Of a stretch of 34,194 nucleotides of DNA, positions 1-7,385 are shown piece by piece. The DNA is taken from IMG/VR virus record IMGVR_UViG_3300042691_013813, positions 1 through 34,194 of that record; one strand, written 5' to 3'. The position numbers and the translations under genes are program-made. The notes below the pieces were generated by a model that was not told the DNA's origin, ran no database searches, and saw nothing but the letters and a program-made list of their open reading frames with translations. The DNA is from a virus. Position 1 is the stretch's first letter, and each line of letters opens with the position of its first letter.

Positions 1-413
1 CCCAGCAACTCCTCGCCAAGGTCATTCGGCAGGAGGTCACGACCAGCGTCGCCGGGAAGAAACTCCTGACGCTCGGCCTCGGAGACTTCGTGGAGCAGGC
101 GACGCTTGAGACGGGGACCGACCTGACCTCGGCGCGGCTGGAGACGATCTACCGCACGAACCTGAACCGGGCGCAGACGCAGGGGCAACTCGACATCTGC
201 CGGGATGAGACGGTCAAGGCGTTCGTCCCTCTCATGCGATTCAGCGCCACGAAGGACAAGCGCACCCGTGACACGCACAAGGCGATGGACGGGTACATCG
301 CGACCGTCGATCAGATCGACGCGATGGGGATCCCGGCTCCGCTGGGGTTCAACTGCCGCTGCGCGTGGATCCCGATCTCCGTGAACAAGGCGGTCAACGA
401 GGGCCTGTGCGAC
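1..413. repeat. Left copy of a 413-bp near-identical terminal overlap
   Basis: Positions 1-413 align without gaps to 33782-34194. I count 15 mismatches (26, 60, 71, 77, 80, 83, 93, 146, 206, 212, 224, 239, 259, 269, 353). Twelve fall in third codon positions and are silent; three give K/Q, E/Q and K/R changes. The two copies are in the same reading frame of the Mu F-like head gene. This is what is expected when a circular or concatemeric phage genome closes onto a related strain's copy. An exact terminal repeat would have no mismatches. Confidence 0.9.
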
Positions 414-518
414 GAGGACGGCAATCCCGACTACGAGGAGATCAAGCGCCGCAACGGATCGCGCCAGCGCCTGATTGACACAGGGCAGATTCCAGATCCG
501 GGTTTCATCAGCGGCTGA
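1..518 (+). CDS. Mu gpF-like minor head protein, C-terminal part (5' end cut by the window)
   Basis: This is the C-terminal half of a Mu F-like head morphogenesis protein, a minor capsid protein that normally works beside the portal. The frame is open from position 3. Family marks are visible: YRTNLNRAQTQGQ, then RDTHKAMDG, a spacer, and PPLGFNC-type ending read here as PAPLGFNCRCAW. The same gene begins at 33187, directly after the portal. If the two window ends are joined at the 413-bp overlap the full protein is about 370 residues, normal for the family. The first in-frame ATG after the window edge is internal and should not be read as the gene start. Confidence 0.85.
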   Translation, partial: QQLLAKVIRQEVTTSVAGKKLLTLGLGDFVEQATLETGTDLTSARLETIYRTNLNRAQTQGQLDICRDETVKAFVPLMRFSATKDKRTRDTHKAMDGYIATVDQIDAMGIPAPLGFNCRCAWIPISVNKAVNEGLCDEDGNPDYEEIKRRNGSRQRLIDTGQIPDPGFISG

Positions 519-524
519 TAGGAT
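516..524 (+). promoter_or_regulatory. Extended -10 box (TGATAGGAT) 6 nt before the start at 531
   Basis: TGATAGGAT overlaps the stop codon of the Mu F-like gene. TAGGAT (519-524) ends 6 nt before the ATG at 531, so transcription would begin at or near the start codon. No convincing -35 box is visible. The AGGA inside the box could instead act as a Shine-Dalgarno sequence, so the reading is uncertain here. Confidence 0.3.
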
Positions 525-530
525 CAACGC

Positions 531-1073
531 ATGGCCGACGCAACGATCACCACTCCGCAGCGCAACTACAGCCTGCTCGCATCCGCCAGCACGCCGACCT
601 CGTTCGCGGCGCTGTCGATCACCTCGCGCCCGAGCACGGGCGTCGTGTGGGACTACCAGACCACGGGCGCGAACGCATCGCCGTCGCTGATCCGTCTCAT
701 GCCGTGGTGCGGAACCGCAGCGGCTGGCGCAAGCGGTTCGATGCGCGTCGTCGGCTGGTCGCGCATCTCCGCAAGCGAAGGCGACCGCTGGCTCCCGTCG
801 ATCCTCGGTGAGTTCACGCTCACCTTCAGCACGACGCTCGGGAACATCCCGTCGTGGACGCTCGACACGAACACCGTGCGGCCCTATCAACTCGTCTCGC
901 AGGCGGCGAACGCTCCTGCAGCGTACCTCTACAGCCCGGGCAGCACGAACACCGCTGCGTCCGAGCCGTGCGAGATCTTGCTCGACTGCAAGGGCGCACA
1001 GGTCGTGACCGTGCAGTTCGCGATCACCGCATCGCCCTCTGCGACGATGGGCGTCCTGTACACCACCCTCTGA
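531..1073 (+). CDS. Hypothetical virion-region protein, 180 aa
   Basis: I do not recognise this family. The 180-residue protein is rich in Thr, Ser, Ala and Gly with alternating hydrophobic stretches (for example GEFTLTFSTTLGNIPSWTL), which suggests an all-beta fold. It has no signal peptide or membrane segment. It lies between the Mu F-like head gene and the SGNH-like gene, inside the head block, so a structural or decoration role is the likeliest inference. The ATG at 531 is 12 nt after the upstream stop. Confidence 0.7.
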   Translation: MADATITTPQRNYSLLASASTPTSFAALSITSRPSTGVVWDYQTTGANASPSLIRLMPWCGTAAAGASGSMRVVGWSRISASEGDRWLPSILGEFTLTFSTTLGNIPSWTLDTNTVRPYQLVSQAANAPAAYLYSPGSTNTAASEPCEILLDCKGAQVVTVQFAITASPSATMGVLYTTL

Positions 1074-1082
1074 GGCACACCG

Positions 1083-2549
1083 ATGCGAGCGATCCGCAGC
1101 CGACAGATGTTCAACGAGAGCGACACGCTGGTGCAGCCTGCCAGCATCGCGTTCGGCTCGCTGCGTCCGTCGCAGTTCATCTCGGATCTCGCGGCTGGTC
1201 GCGACAGCCTCGACATCGTCGTTGTAGGTGACAGCAACACAGGCTCGGCGCTTGCAGACATGTGGGGGTATCACCACGGGCTGCAGCAGGCGCTGTTCAA
1301 CCGCGGCTACACCTGCTACGCGACTCCCGTCTGTCCGGTCGTCACGGGATTCACGGCGAACCCAGCGGTAGCATCACCGAACATCTGGCGCGGGGCCGTC
1401 AACATGGAGTCCGGCGGGAATGCCGGGAATTCTCCGTTGCTCGACGGCAACACCAGCGGAGGGTCCACCCCGTATGCGGCGTGGAATCCCGGAACGACTT
1501 GGACGCGCTACGGCAGCAGCACATCGGTTCCGCCCTACATGGAGAGTTGGGCATACCTCGCGAACAGCACCCAGTACTTTTCCACGAACGGGGTTGGCCT
1601 CGACATCGGCCATCCGCTGAACACGAATGGAAATGTGCTGCGATATCGGGTGCGCTACGGGCGATTCGTCGGCTCAGGTGGATACATCTGCCCAATCGTG
1701 CTGAATATCGTTTCACCTTCCCCCACAATTGCTACCTCCAAAGCCGCGTTTAGTGCGCTGAGTGTCTCTGGCGGGGTCGATCCCATCGCAGCGGAGGTTT
1801 CGTGGACCGCGAACGGCACGAACGCATACCGAGGCGGATGGGGGTACACCGGGCCTGATGGAAGTGGAATCGTCACCAAAGGCCCAGTTGCCGTCCACTC
1901 TCACAGCATGTACCGCGCCACAAAGGGCTGGGCGGTCACATCGCACGGCTATCAAGGCGGCGAAACCTCGACGCAGATCGCGACCAAGATGGACACCGTC
2001 AAGGGCGCACCGCTTCGGGAGCACCTCACGGAACTCCGCGCACGGCAGATCGCAGCCGGAGGCACGGGCCGCGTGCTCGTCATGGTGCAGAGCGGCACGA
2101 ACGGAACGGATACCGCGGCGACATGGGTCGCCGCTCACAAGACGATCTGGGCGTCGTACCGGACGGCGTGGGCGACCCTCGGGTATCCGCCCAACGACCT
2201 CGCCATCGTGTCGTGGGTTTCTCATCCGCTTGACGCCAACGACAGCAGCAGCACGGGCGCATCTATCGGAAACCTGCAGGCGTGCCGCGTCGCATCGCAG
2301 CAGATGGCGCTCGACAACCCGGACATGTGCGTTGTCAATGTCAAGGCGCTGGCGTCCTACGAGCAGTTGCTTTGGGCTGGCGGCAACGGCACGACCTACT
2401 ACCAGCGGTACAACAACATCCCCGCCGCAGGCGCGAACATCGTGGCGCACCTGTCCGGCGGGTACTACAGCGGAACGACCTTCGGGCCGAGCGACGGCTA
2501 CACGATGCTGTCGAACGCGATCCTCGGCGTGCTGCTCGCCTCGGCATGA
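1083..2549 (+). CDS. SGNH/GDSL-like hydrolase in the head gene block
   Basis: This 488-residue protein carries DIVVVGDSNTGS near its N-terminus (G49, D50, S51, N52), which fits block I of SGNH/GDSL hydrolases with S51 as nucleophile. GTN at 338-340 could be the block III Gly/Asn, and H456 in AHLSGG is a candidate catalytic His. The usual Asp three residues before that His is not seen, so catalytic competence is unproven. SGNH enzymes typically remove acetyl or acyl groups from glycans, so a virion-borne polysaccharide deacetylase or tail/head-decorating enzyme is possible. The gene follows the 531 gene by 9 nt, with GAGG before the ATG. Its placement among head genes, not tail genes, is unusual. 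Confidence 0.55.
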   Translation: MRAIRSRQMFNESDTLVQPASIAFGSLRPSQFISDLAAGRDSLDIVVVGDSNTGSALADMWGYHHGLQQALFNRGYTCYATPVCPVVTGFTANPAVASPNIWRGAVNMESGGNAGNSPLLDGNTSGGSTPYAAWNPGTTWTRYGSSTSVPPYMESWAYLANSTQYFSTNGVGLDIGHPLNTNGNVLRYRVRYGRFVGSGGYICPIVLNIVSPSPTIATSKAAFSALSVSGGVDPIAAEVSWTANGTNAYRGGWGYTGPDGSGIVTKGPVAVHSHSMYRATKGWAVTSHGYQGGETSTQIATKMDTVKGAPLREHLTELRARQIAAGGTGRVLVMVQSGTNGTDTAATWVAAHKTIWASYRTAWATLGYPPNDLAIVSWVSHPLDANDSSSTGASIGNLQACRVASQQMALDNPDMCVVNVKALASYEQLLWAGGNGTTYYQRYNNIPAAGANIVAHLSGGYYSGTTFGPSDGYTMLSNAILGVLLASA

Positions 2550-2570
2550 TCTCTTGACAAAGCAAGAGAT
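2549..2570 (+). promoter_or_regulatory. 8-bp stem-loop containing TTGACA, upstream of the protease/scaffold gene
   Basis: ATCTCTTG (2549-2556) and CAAGAGAT (2563-2570) form a perfect 8-bp inverted repeat around a 6-nt loop, starting in the stop codon of the SGNH-like gene. A perfect -35 hexamer TTGACA (2554-2559) sits inside it. The best -10 at ordinary spacing is only AAAAAT (2579-2584, 19-bp spacer). There is no T-run after the stem, so a classical terminator is unlikely. An operator or mRNA-processing hairpin is equally possible. Confidence 0.4.
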
Positions 2571-2596
2571 TCCGACGCAAAAATCTTGAGAAACCG

Positions 2597-2602
2597 TAGA
2601 GT
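2597..2602 (+). promoter_or_regulatory. -10-like TAGAGT 7 nt before the GTG at 2610
   Basis: TAGAGT is followed by 7 nt and then the GTG start at 2610. This is the spacing expected for a leaderless transcript. No Shine-Dalgarno sequence precedes the GTG, which supports the reading. The nearest good -35 (TTGACA at 2554) is too far away for a standard promoter. Confidence 0.35.
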
Positions 2603-2609
2603 CCCTGTC

Positions 2610-3863
2610 GTGAACACTCCATCTCACCGCGTCTCGGATCTGGGCGACAAGGTCGTGATCCACGACCTTGAGGTGTTCTGCGCCTACGACCGGGAGATCG
2701 ACGGAGATCACGACCCCGAACTCGCGAAGTTCGACAACGAGCGCGTCGCGGACATCGTGGACAGCACGCAGCAGTACATGAACCGAGGCTCGTTTCCGCG
2801 GCTCGTCGTGATGCATGAGCGCGACGGCAAGGAACCGAAGTCGAGCGTCGGGCGCTTCACCAAGATCCAGTATCAGGAGCGCGACGGCGTCGGATACATC
2901 GTGGGCGACTGCGAGGTCGAGCGCAGCGTGTTCGACAAGTTGCTCGCGACCAACGCGTTCCCGCGACGCAGCGCCGAGATCTGGCAGGAGCAGAACCATC
3001 TTTCCGAGGTCGCGCTGCTCGGTCGCGAGACCCCGAGGCGTCCGCTTCCCGATACGCACTTCGGTCGTCGTGGACAGCGCGTTTGCTTCTCGCGTCCGCT
3101 GCGGCCCGTCGAGTTCGACATGGGAACTGTCGGCGGCGGAATGAGCACCTATGTTCCCGGTACGAAGGACATCAACATGCACGAAGACCTGCGCGAGGAA
3201 ATCAACGCGCTGAAGGCCGCTATGGAGGAGATGCAGACCTCCTACAAGAAGCGCTTCGGTGACGATGCGGACAAGGACGAGATGGCCGAGCCGGACGCGG
3301 ACGAGATGTCCATGCGCGAGGGCGAGGCCGAGACGATGGAAGCCGACGACATGCTCGTCCAGCAGTTCGCTGAGGAAGAGGGCGACGGCGACGGCATCCA
3401 CATCGACATTGATTCGCACGGCGACGAGGACGAAGAGGACGAGGACGAGGACGAGGCCGCGGCCTTCCCGGCGTCCCGTCGCTTCTCGTCGCGTCGCGAC
3501 ATGTTCGCGATGCGTCGCGAGAACAAGCGCATGGCGCGTGAACTCGCGACCATGCGAGCGGAACTGCACGCCGAGAAGTTCGGTCGCGAGATCGACGCGA
3601 TGGAGCAGGAGGGCTACCGCATCCCGGCGGAACGCCGTCCGCAACTCATCGCGGAACTCATTGCAAGCCGAGACCCGGCGGAACTGCTCGACACTTGGCG
3701 CGACCTGTTCGCCCGAGACCCCATCGGCCAGCGAATCGACATGAGCCGTGCGTCGCTCCCCAAGGGCGACATCGACGCTCGTCAGATCTCCGAGATGGTC
3801 CGCGAGTACGCGGGTCGTCCGGCGGATTTCCAGAAGGCACTCAACAGCCGCATCAAGCGGTGA
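2610..3863 (+). CDS. Capsid maturation protease fused to scaffold (Mu gpI-like)
   Basis: Residues 1-160 look like a Mu I-type capsid protease: H69 in VVMHE and S121 in RRSAEI are the candidate catalytic pair, followed by LSEVALLGRE. Residues 190-417 look like scaffold: an acidic run (DEDEEDEDEDE near 272-282) flanked by charged, coiled-coil-like helices. The protein would guide capsid assembly and then be degraded. I chose the GTG at 2610 (417 aa). A TTG at 2586 in the same frame would add 8 residues. Residues 173-188 (TVGGGMSTYVPGTKDI) closely resemble the N-terminus of the major capsid protein. In-frame ATGs at 3120 and 3141 could start a separate scaffold, as lambda Nu3 starts within C. 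FSRPLRP (160-166) and RFSSRR (291-296) recall the linkers of the 1158-residue protein at 28201. Confidence 0.75.
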   Translation: MNTPSHRVSDLGDKVVIHDLEVFCAYDREIDGDHDPELAKFDNERVADIVDSTQQYMNRGSFPRLVVMHERDGKEPKSSVGRFTKIQYQERDGVGYIVGDCEVERSVFDKLLATNAFPRRSAEIWQEQNHLSEVALLGRETPRRPLPDTHFGRRGQRVCFSRPLRPVEFDMGTVGGGMSTYVPGTKDINMHEDLREEINALKAAMEEMQTSYKKRFGDDADKDEMAEPDADEMSMREGEAETMEADDMLVQQFAEEEGDGDGIHIDIDSHGDEDEEDEDEDEAAAFPASRRFSSRRDMFAMRRENKRMARELATMRAELHAEKFGREIDAMEQEGYRIPAERRPQLIAELIASRDPAELLDTWRDLFARDPIGQRIDMSRASLPKGDIDARQISEMVREYAGRPADFQKALNSRIKR

Positions 3864-3881
3864 TTCAGGAAGGACCACGAC

Positions 3882-4289
3882 ATGTCTGACATGGGCTTCA
3901 CCCCGGAACTTATCGCAGCCACAGGCGCGAGCATCAACCCCTACCGTTTCGTCAAGTTGTCCGGCGCGTTTCAGGGCGCGGCGGCGACGGCGATCACGGA
4001 CCTCGTCGTCGGCGTGACCGATGGCTCGGTCTACCAGTTCGACAAGACCGAGCACGCGATTGGCGGACGCCCGATCACGCTGCAGCCGACGAACACCGTG
4101 CAGGTCGAGGTTGGCACGGGCGGCGTCGCGGCTGGCGACTTCCTGATGCCGCAGGGTAGTGGTACTGGTCAGGCCGTCGTGGCCTCCGGTGCGACCGCTC
4201 GCTCCTCGTACATCGCGCTTGAGGCCGGATCCGCAGGCGAGATCATTCGCGCATGGCGCTTCGGCTTCCGCGGCCCGGTGTTCACCTGA
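3882..4289 (+). CDS. Capsid decoration-like protein (DUF2190-like)
   Basis: The protein is 135 residues, rich in Gly, Ala and Val, with the pattern of small head decoration proteins: a segment reporting VGVTDGS, then VQVEVGTGGVAAGDFLMPQGSG, then a C-terminal strand. DUF2190-type proteins bind the capsid surface and stabilise it. Its position between protease/scaffold and major capsid protein is the classical one. AGGAAGGA lies about 8 nt before the ATG, so translation should be strong. Confidence 0.65.
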   Translation: MSDMGFTPELIAATGASINPYRFVKLSGAFQGAAATAITDLVVGVTDGSVYQFDKTEHAIGGRPITLQPTNTVQVEVGTGGVAAGDFLMPQGSGTGQAVVASGATARSSYIALEAGSAGEIIRAWRFGFRGPVFT

Positions 4290-4326
4290 TCCTCTGACCC
4301 CATCCTCCAACACAGGAGTCTGACAC

Positions 4327-5373
4327 ATGGCATACACAGCAGTTGGAGGCGGACTTTCGACTTATGTCCCCTCCACCAACGACCTCGCTACTGGCGCTCT
4401 GCAGGTGGAGTTCACCCGCGCCCCGAACACCTTCGCGCTGACTCGCTACGCGCAGTTGGTTCCCGTGACCAAGGCCACGGGCTACTACCTGCGGCAGGAT
4501 GTCACGGACAATGTCCGTGTCACCGATGTCAACGAGTTCGCTTGGCCGCTCGGCAACGACAGGCCGACCGGAAAGCAGAACGCGTTTGAGTTCAAGCAGT
4601 ACACCGCGCTGCGCTACGCGTACCCGTTCTACATTCCGCAGGAGACCACGCAGCAGGCCGCGTGGGATGTCGTCGCGCAGCACGCCCGTTCCAAGGCGCA
4701 GTTGGCGATGACCTCGCGCACGATGCGGACGGCGACGGTACTCTCGACCTCGGGCAACTGGGACGGCAACTACACCGCTGCGGCTGGTACGAGCACGGGT
4801 CCGTACACCGCGACGGGTTCGTGGGTTGGTTCCAGCGTCGCGAACAAGTACATCCAGAAGTCCATTCAGCAGGTCATGCGAATCGTCTCGCAGACCTCCG
4901 GCGGCGCGGTCAACCCGAACCAGTTGATCATGGTGATCTCGCCAACGGTCGCGCAGCACATCTCGCAGGCTCCCGAAGTGCAGGAGTTCGTGAAGTACAT
5001 GCCGCTCGCGACCCAGTTCCTGACGGGCAGCGAGACCTTCGCGAAGTGGGGCATCCCGCCGACCCTCTTCGGCCTCGGTGATGTCGTCGTGGACGACAGC
5101 GTCAAGGTCACCAGCAAGCGCGGCGCGGCATCGACCACCTACTCGTATGTGCTCGGCAACGGCGCGTACTTCCTGAGCCGTCCGGGTGGTCTGGTGGGCG
5201 TCGAGGGCGCGAACTCGTTCTCGACGCTGCAGATCTTCGCATACGAGGACATGACGGTCGAGCAGTTCAACGACCCGCTCAACCGCCGCATCGAAGGCCG
5301 CGTCATCGACAACAGCGTGGCGGAACTCGCCGCTCCGGTGTCGGGCTTCGGCATTGGCGATGTGACCGCCTGA
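4327..5373 (+). CDS. Major capsid protein
   Basis: The gene is identified mainly by position and size: 348 residues, directly after decoration and protease/scaffold genes, before connector genes, with a strong AGGAG ribosome-binding site. The sequence has features of HK97-fold capsid proteins: QYTALRYAYPFYIPQETTQQ resembles an N-terminal strand region, residues around NQLIMVISPTVAQHI resemble the P-domain core, and FLSRPGGLVGVEGANSFST resembles the later beta layer. It forms the icosahedral shell. Its N-terminus (AVGGGLSTYVPSTNDL, residues 5-20) is closely mirrored in the protease/scaffold at 2610. It contains only one Cys-free stretch after another; I see no Cys. Confidence 0.8.
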   Translation: MAYTAVGGGLSTYVPSTNDLATGALQVEFTRAPNTFALTRYAQLVPVTKATGYYLRQDVTDNVRVTDVNEFAWPLGNDRPTGKQNAFEFKQYTALRYAYPFYIPQETTQQAAWDVVAQHARSKAQLAMTSRTMRTATVLSTSGNWDGNYTAAAGTSTGPYTATGSWVGSSVANKYIQKSIQQVMRIVSQTSGGAVNPNQLIMVISPTVAQHISQAPEVQEFVKYMPLATQFLTGSETFAKWGIPPTLFGLGDVVVDDSVKVTSKRGAASTTYSYVLGNGAYFLSRPGGLVGVEGANSFSTLQIFAYEDMTVEQFNDPLNRRIEGRVIDNSVAELAAPVSGFGIGDVTA

Positions 5374-5395
5374 TCCAAACCCCTCTTCTCTACCG

Positions 5396-5424
5396 CAGGG
5401 GCGGGGCCGAGTGCTCCGCCCCTG
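5396..5424 (+). terminator. Stem-loop after the major capsid gene (attenuator-like)
   Basis: CAGGGGCGG (5396-5404) pairs with CCGCCCCTG (5416-5424), a perfect 9-bp GC-rich stem with an 11-nt loop, in the 67-bp gap after the capsid gene. No T-run follows on the plus strand. It is therefore more likely to protect the 3' end of the capsid message or cause partial termination than to stop transcription fully. An AGGAGG ribosome-binding site for the next gene follows. Confidence 0.5.
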
Positions 5425-5440
5425 TGTCTAGGAGGACAGC

Positions 5441-5929
5441 ATGACCGCCTACGCGACCTACACGGATCTGGAGCACGCGCTCGACACCACGATCCTCGCG
5501 CAACTGTGCGGGGACGGCGGTCAGTCGATGCCGGGGCCGAATCCGATGACCGACGCCGCGCTGGAGTTCGCGACGGCTGCGGTGCGAGCGTATATCCGCG
5601 TCGGGGAGATCTACACCGAGGACGAGATCACGGCGCTAAACACGGCGCACGATCCGCTGCTGGTGCATCTCGTCGTGGACCTCGCGACCGAGTGGCTGTT
5701 CCAGAGGCGCGGCGCGAAGATGTCCCCCGCGATTGAGCAGCGCGTCAAGCAATCGTACTCGTTTCTGGAGGGCCTGCGGGACGGCAAGATGCTGTTCGGC
5801 TCGGTCGCCAGCAACGCGGTCGCCGGGACGCCGCAGGTCGCTGCGGTCGGCCTGAGCAACCTCGCGTTTTACAACGGCGCGAGCAACAGCGCATTCTTCC
5901 CGCGACGGCGGGGGACGACCTACCCGTGA
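5441..5929 (+). CDS. Head-tail connector, Mu gp36-like (DUF1320-like)
   Basis: The 162-residue protein begins AYATYTDLEHALDTTILAQL and contains a helix AALEFATAAVRAYIRVGEIYT followed by LVHLVVDLATEWLFQRRGAK. This is the pattern of Mu gp36/DUF1320-type adaptor proteins, in which a helical bundle joins the portal ring to the tail. Its place directly after the major capsid gene agrees. GGAGG precedes the ATG. The gene ends in the GTGA overlap with the next start. Confidence 0.65.
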   Translation: MTAYATYTDLEHALDTTILAQLCGDGGQSMPGPNPMTDAALEFATAAVRAYIRVGEIYTEDEITALNTAHDPLLVHLVVDLATEWLFQRRGAKMSPAIEQRVKQSYSFLEGLRDGKMLFGSVASNAVAGTPQVAAVGLSNLAFYNGASNSAFFPRRRGTTYP

Positions 5930-6624
5930 ACTGGAACCTACTTGTTCGACAAGCGCTCAAGCGACCAGAGGTCCTGCAAGGCATCGCGCAGGTTTCAGGC
6001 GCTTGGCCGCAGGAACACATCATGGACAACCGGGGACGCGCCAGCGATGGCGGGTGGGAATCTCATTTGCCGCTAAGGAATGTTCGCAGCGAGTATTGGA
6101 CGACCAAGCCGCCAAAGGGAGCATCAATTATCGGTGTTCGCTGGAAGGATTCGGTCAAGCGACTCATCGCTGGACAGCAGGTCAGCAAGCGGGATCTGGA
6201 AATGATCTCCAAAGGAGGCCTAACTCGTCTAGGTCAGGAGTTCCTCGTCCGATCGCAATCCTACCGCAATGGAGGTCAGCCGCTGCGAAACACAGGACAC
6301 ATGATGCGGTCTATGGGCGCAACCGCCAAGTTTCGCAGCGGGAAGATCGTCATCGGGATGAAGGGGCCACAATACGCGATGTTTCAAGACCAAGGGTTCA
6401 CGACCAAGGGTCCGAACTATATCCCCTTGACCCGCAAGGGCGTGCGTGGACATGGAACAGGGAACAACCCCAACAAAGAGGGGCTCACTCGTGGTCTAGA
6501 TTTTATGATGGCATGGAAAGGCGTTTCCGTTCCGGCTCGTCCGTTTATACTTCCGACATCCGATGATGTGATTGACCTTGGCAAGAGCATTTTCCGAGGA
6601 CTCAAGCGAGTCCTAGAGAGGTGA
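5926..6624 (+). CDS. Virion morphogenesis / tail-completion protein (Mu gpG-like or HK97 gp10-like)
   Basis: The 232-residue protein starts at a GTG that overlaps the previous stop (GTGA). Family-like marks are GQPLRNTGHMMRSM, then an IVIGMKGPQYAMFQDQG segment, and near the C-terminus VPARPFILPTSDD. These match the pattern L-x-x-T-G-x-L ... YA-x-x-hxxG ... aRpF seen in gpG-like and HK97 gp10-like proteins, which complete the head-tail joint or tail end. Compared with its neighbours the base composition is slightly less GC-rich from here to about 8.5 kb, which may mark a module of different origin. Confidence 0.65.
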   Translation: MNWNLLVRQALKRPEVLQGIAQVSGAWPQEHIMDNRGRASDGGWESHLPLRNVRSEYWTTKPPKGASIIGVRWKDSVKRLIAGQQVSKRDLEMISKGGLTRLGQEFLVRSQSYRNGGQPLRNTGHMMRSMGATAKFRSGKIVIGMKGPQYAMFQDQGFTTKGPNYIPLTRKGVRGHGTGNNPNKEGLTRGLDFMMAWKGVSVPARPFILPTSDDVIDLGKSIFRGLKRVLER

Positions 6625-6627
6625 GAC

Positions 6628-7125
6628 ATGGCAGCAACCCTTTACATCGCAGGACCGACGGTCGTTGAATGGCAGTCTGCTCAGGGTCAGGCTTGGGCCG
6701 TTCTGGGATACAGCGACAACGACAATCTGCCAGCCGTTCAGTTTACGGACAACCACCACGAGGTGAAGACCGTCCTCAGCGGTGCTGTGCCGGAGGAAGT
6801 CGTGCTGCTTGGCATGACGGCAAGAATCTCCGTGGCGCTTGTCAAGTGGGACGGAAGCGAACTGGAGGCTCTGACCGATTGGCAGCGTTCTGCAACGGGA
6901 TCTGCTGTCGTCGGTCGCCGTATCGTTGCTGACAACGCATGGGTCGCAATCCGCATCGCCAGCATCGGGAACTCACAGACTTATTCGTTCATGCGGTGCT
7001 ACCTGCAGACCGACAGCATCGGTGACTCCCAATGGGGAAACCGCGAGCGCGTTCTGACCTTGGCGTTCACCGCGATACCGGATGCAGATGGCGCGGTGTA
7101 CAGCCAGACGGGAGTTACTCCATGA
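6628..7125 (+). CDS. Probable tail tube protein
   Basis: The 165-residue protein shows the layout of tail tube proteins: an early VVEWQSAQG strand, HHEVKTVLSGAVPEEVVLLGMTARISVALVKWD, and a late ERVLTLAFTAIPDADG strand with a short tail. Tube proteins stack in hexameric rings to form the DNA channel. The position fits: after the tail-completion gene and directly before the frameshifting chaperone pair, as in lambda-type tails. GAGAGGTGA lies before the ATG. The assignment rests on pattern and order, not on a diagnostic motif. Confidence 0.6.
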   Translation: MAATLYIAGPTVVEWQSAQGQAWAVLGYSDNDNLPAVQFTDNHHEVKTVLSGAVPEEVVLLGMTARISVALVKWDGSELEALTDWQRSATGSAVVGRRIVADNAWVAIRIASIGNSQTYSFMRCYLQTDSIGDSQWGNRERVLTLAFTAIPDADGAVYSQTGVTP

Positions 7126-7385
7126 TCGAAATGAACGAAAACGACGACCCCATGCTGTTCTCGGTTGGCATCCCGACCGGGCGGCTCATCGTGCAGTACA
7201 TGGAGGTCGCGGCAACGATGCAGGCGCTCGTCTCGCAGGGCGAGACACCGAACAATCAGCACATCGTCCGAGCGATTCGCGAGGCATCGCGCACCCCGGA
7301 GGTCGCAAAGATTGCGACCGACGCGATGCTCATCGCAGCGTGGCAGCGCATTCACACGCGAGTTGCCACAGCGGGAAACGCATGA
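7122..7385 (+). CDS. Tail assembly chaperone, lambda G-like
   Basis: The 87-residue protein starts at ATG 7122, overlapping the tail tube stop (ATGA). Longer in-frame reading frames upstream would lie inside the tube gene, so this start is preferred. It is mostly helical (IVQYMEVAATMQALVSQGE, IVRAIREASRTPEVAKIATDAML). Between tail tube and tape measure, small helical genes are usually the G/GT chaperones that hold the tape measure during tail assembly. The gene ends with the codons GCG GGA AAC GCA TGA, which contain a -1 slippery heptamer (see 7373-7379). Confidence 0.65.
   Translation: MIEMNENDDPMLFSVGIPTGRLIVQYMEVAATMQALVSQGETPNNQHIVRAIREASRTPEVAKIATDAMLIAAWQRIHTRVATAGNA
7373..7379 (+). 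other. -1 ribosomal frameshift site G GGA AAC (G to GT)
   Basis: In the frame of the 7122 gene the sequence reads gcG GGA AAC gca TGA, an X XXY YYZ slippery heptamer two codons before the stop. A -1 slip leads to CGC ATG AGG and straight into the frame of the 7382 gene, which is open at that point. The fused product would be about 175 residues. Lambda G/GT uses GGGAAAG at the same functional place. Confidence 0.7.

Noticed and set aside
2586-2609. TTG at 2586 as the protease/scaffold start
   Set aside because: TTG is rare and has no Shine-Dalgarno sequence. GTG at 2610 has a -10-like box at leaderless spacing. The choice is not certain and only adds 8 residues.
1713-4337. An 874-codon leftward open frame
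   Set aside because: It is antisense to three well-supported rightward genes with ribosome-binding sites. Its translation is Arg/Val/His-rich low-complexity, typical of the reverse frame of GC-rich genes.
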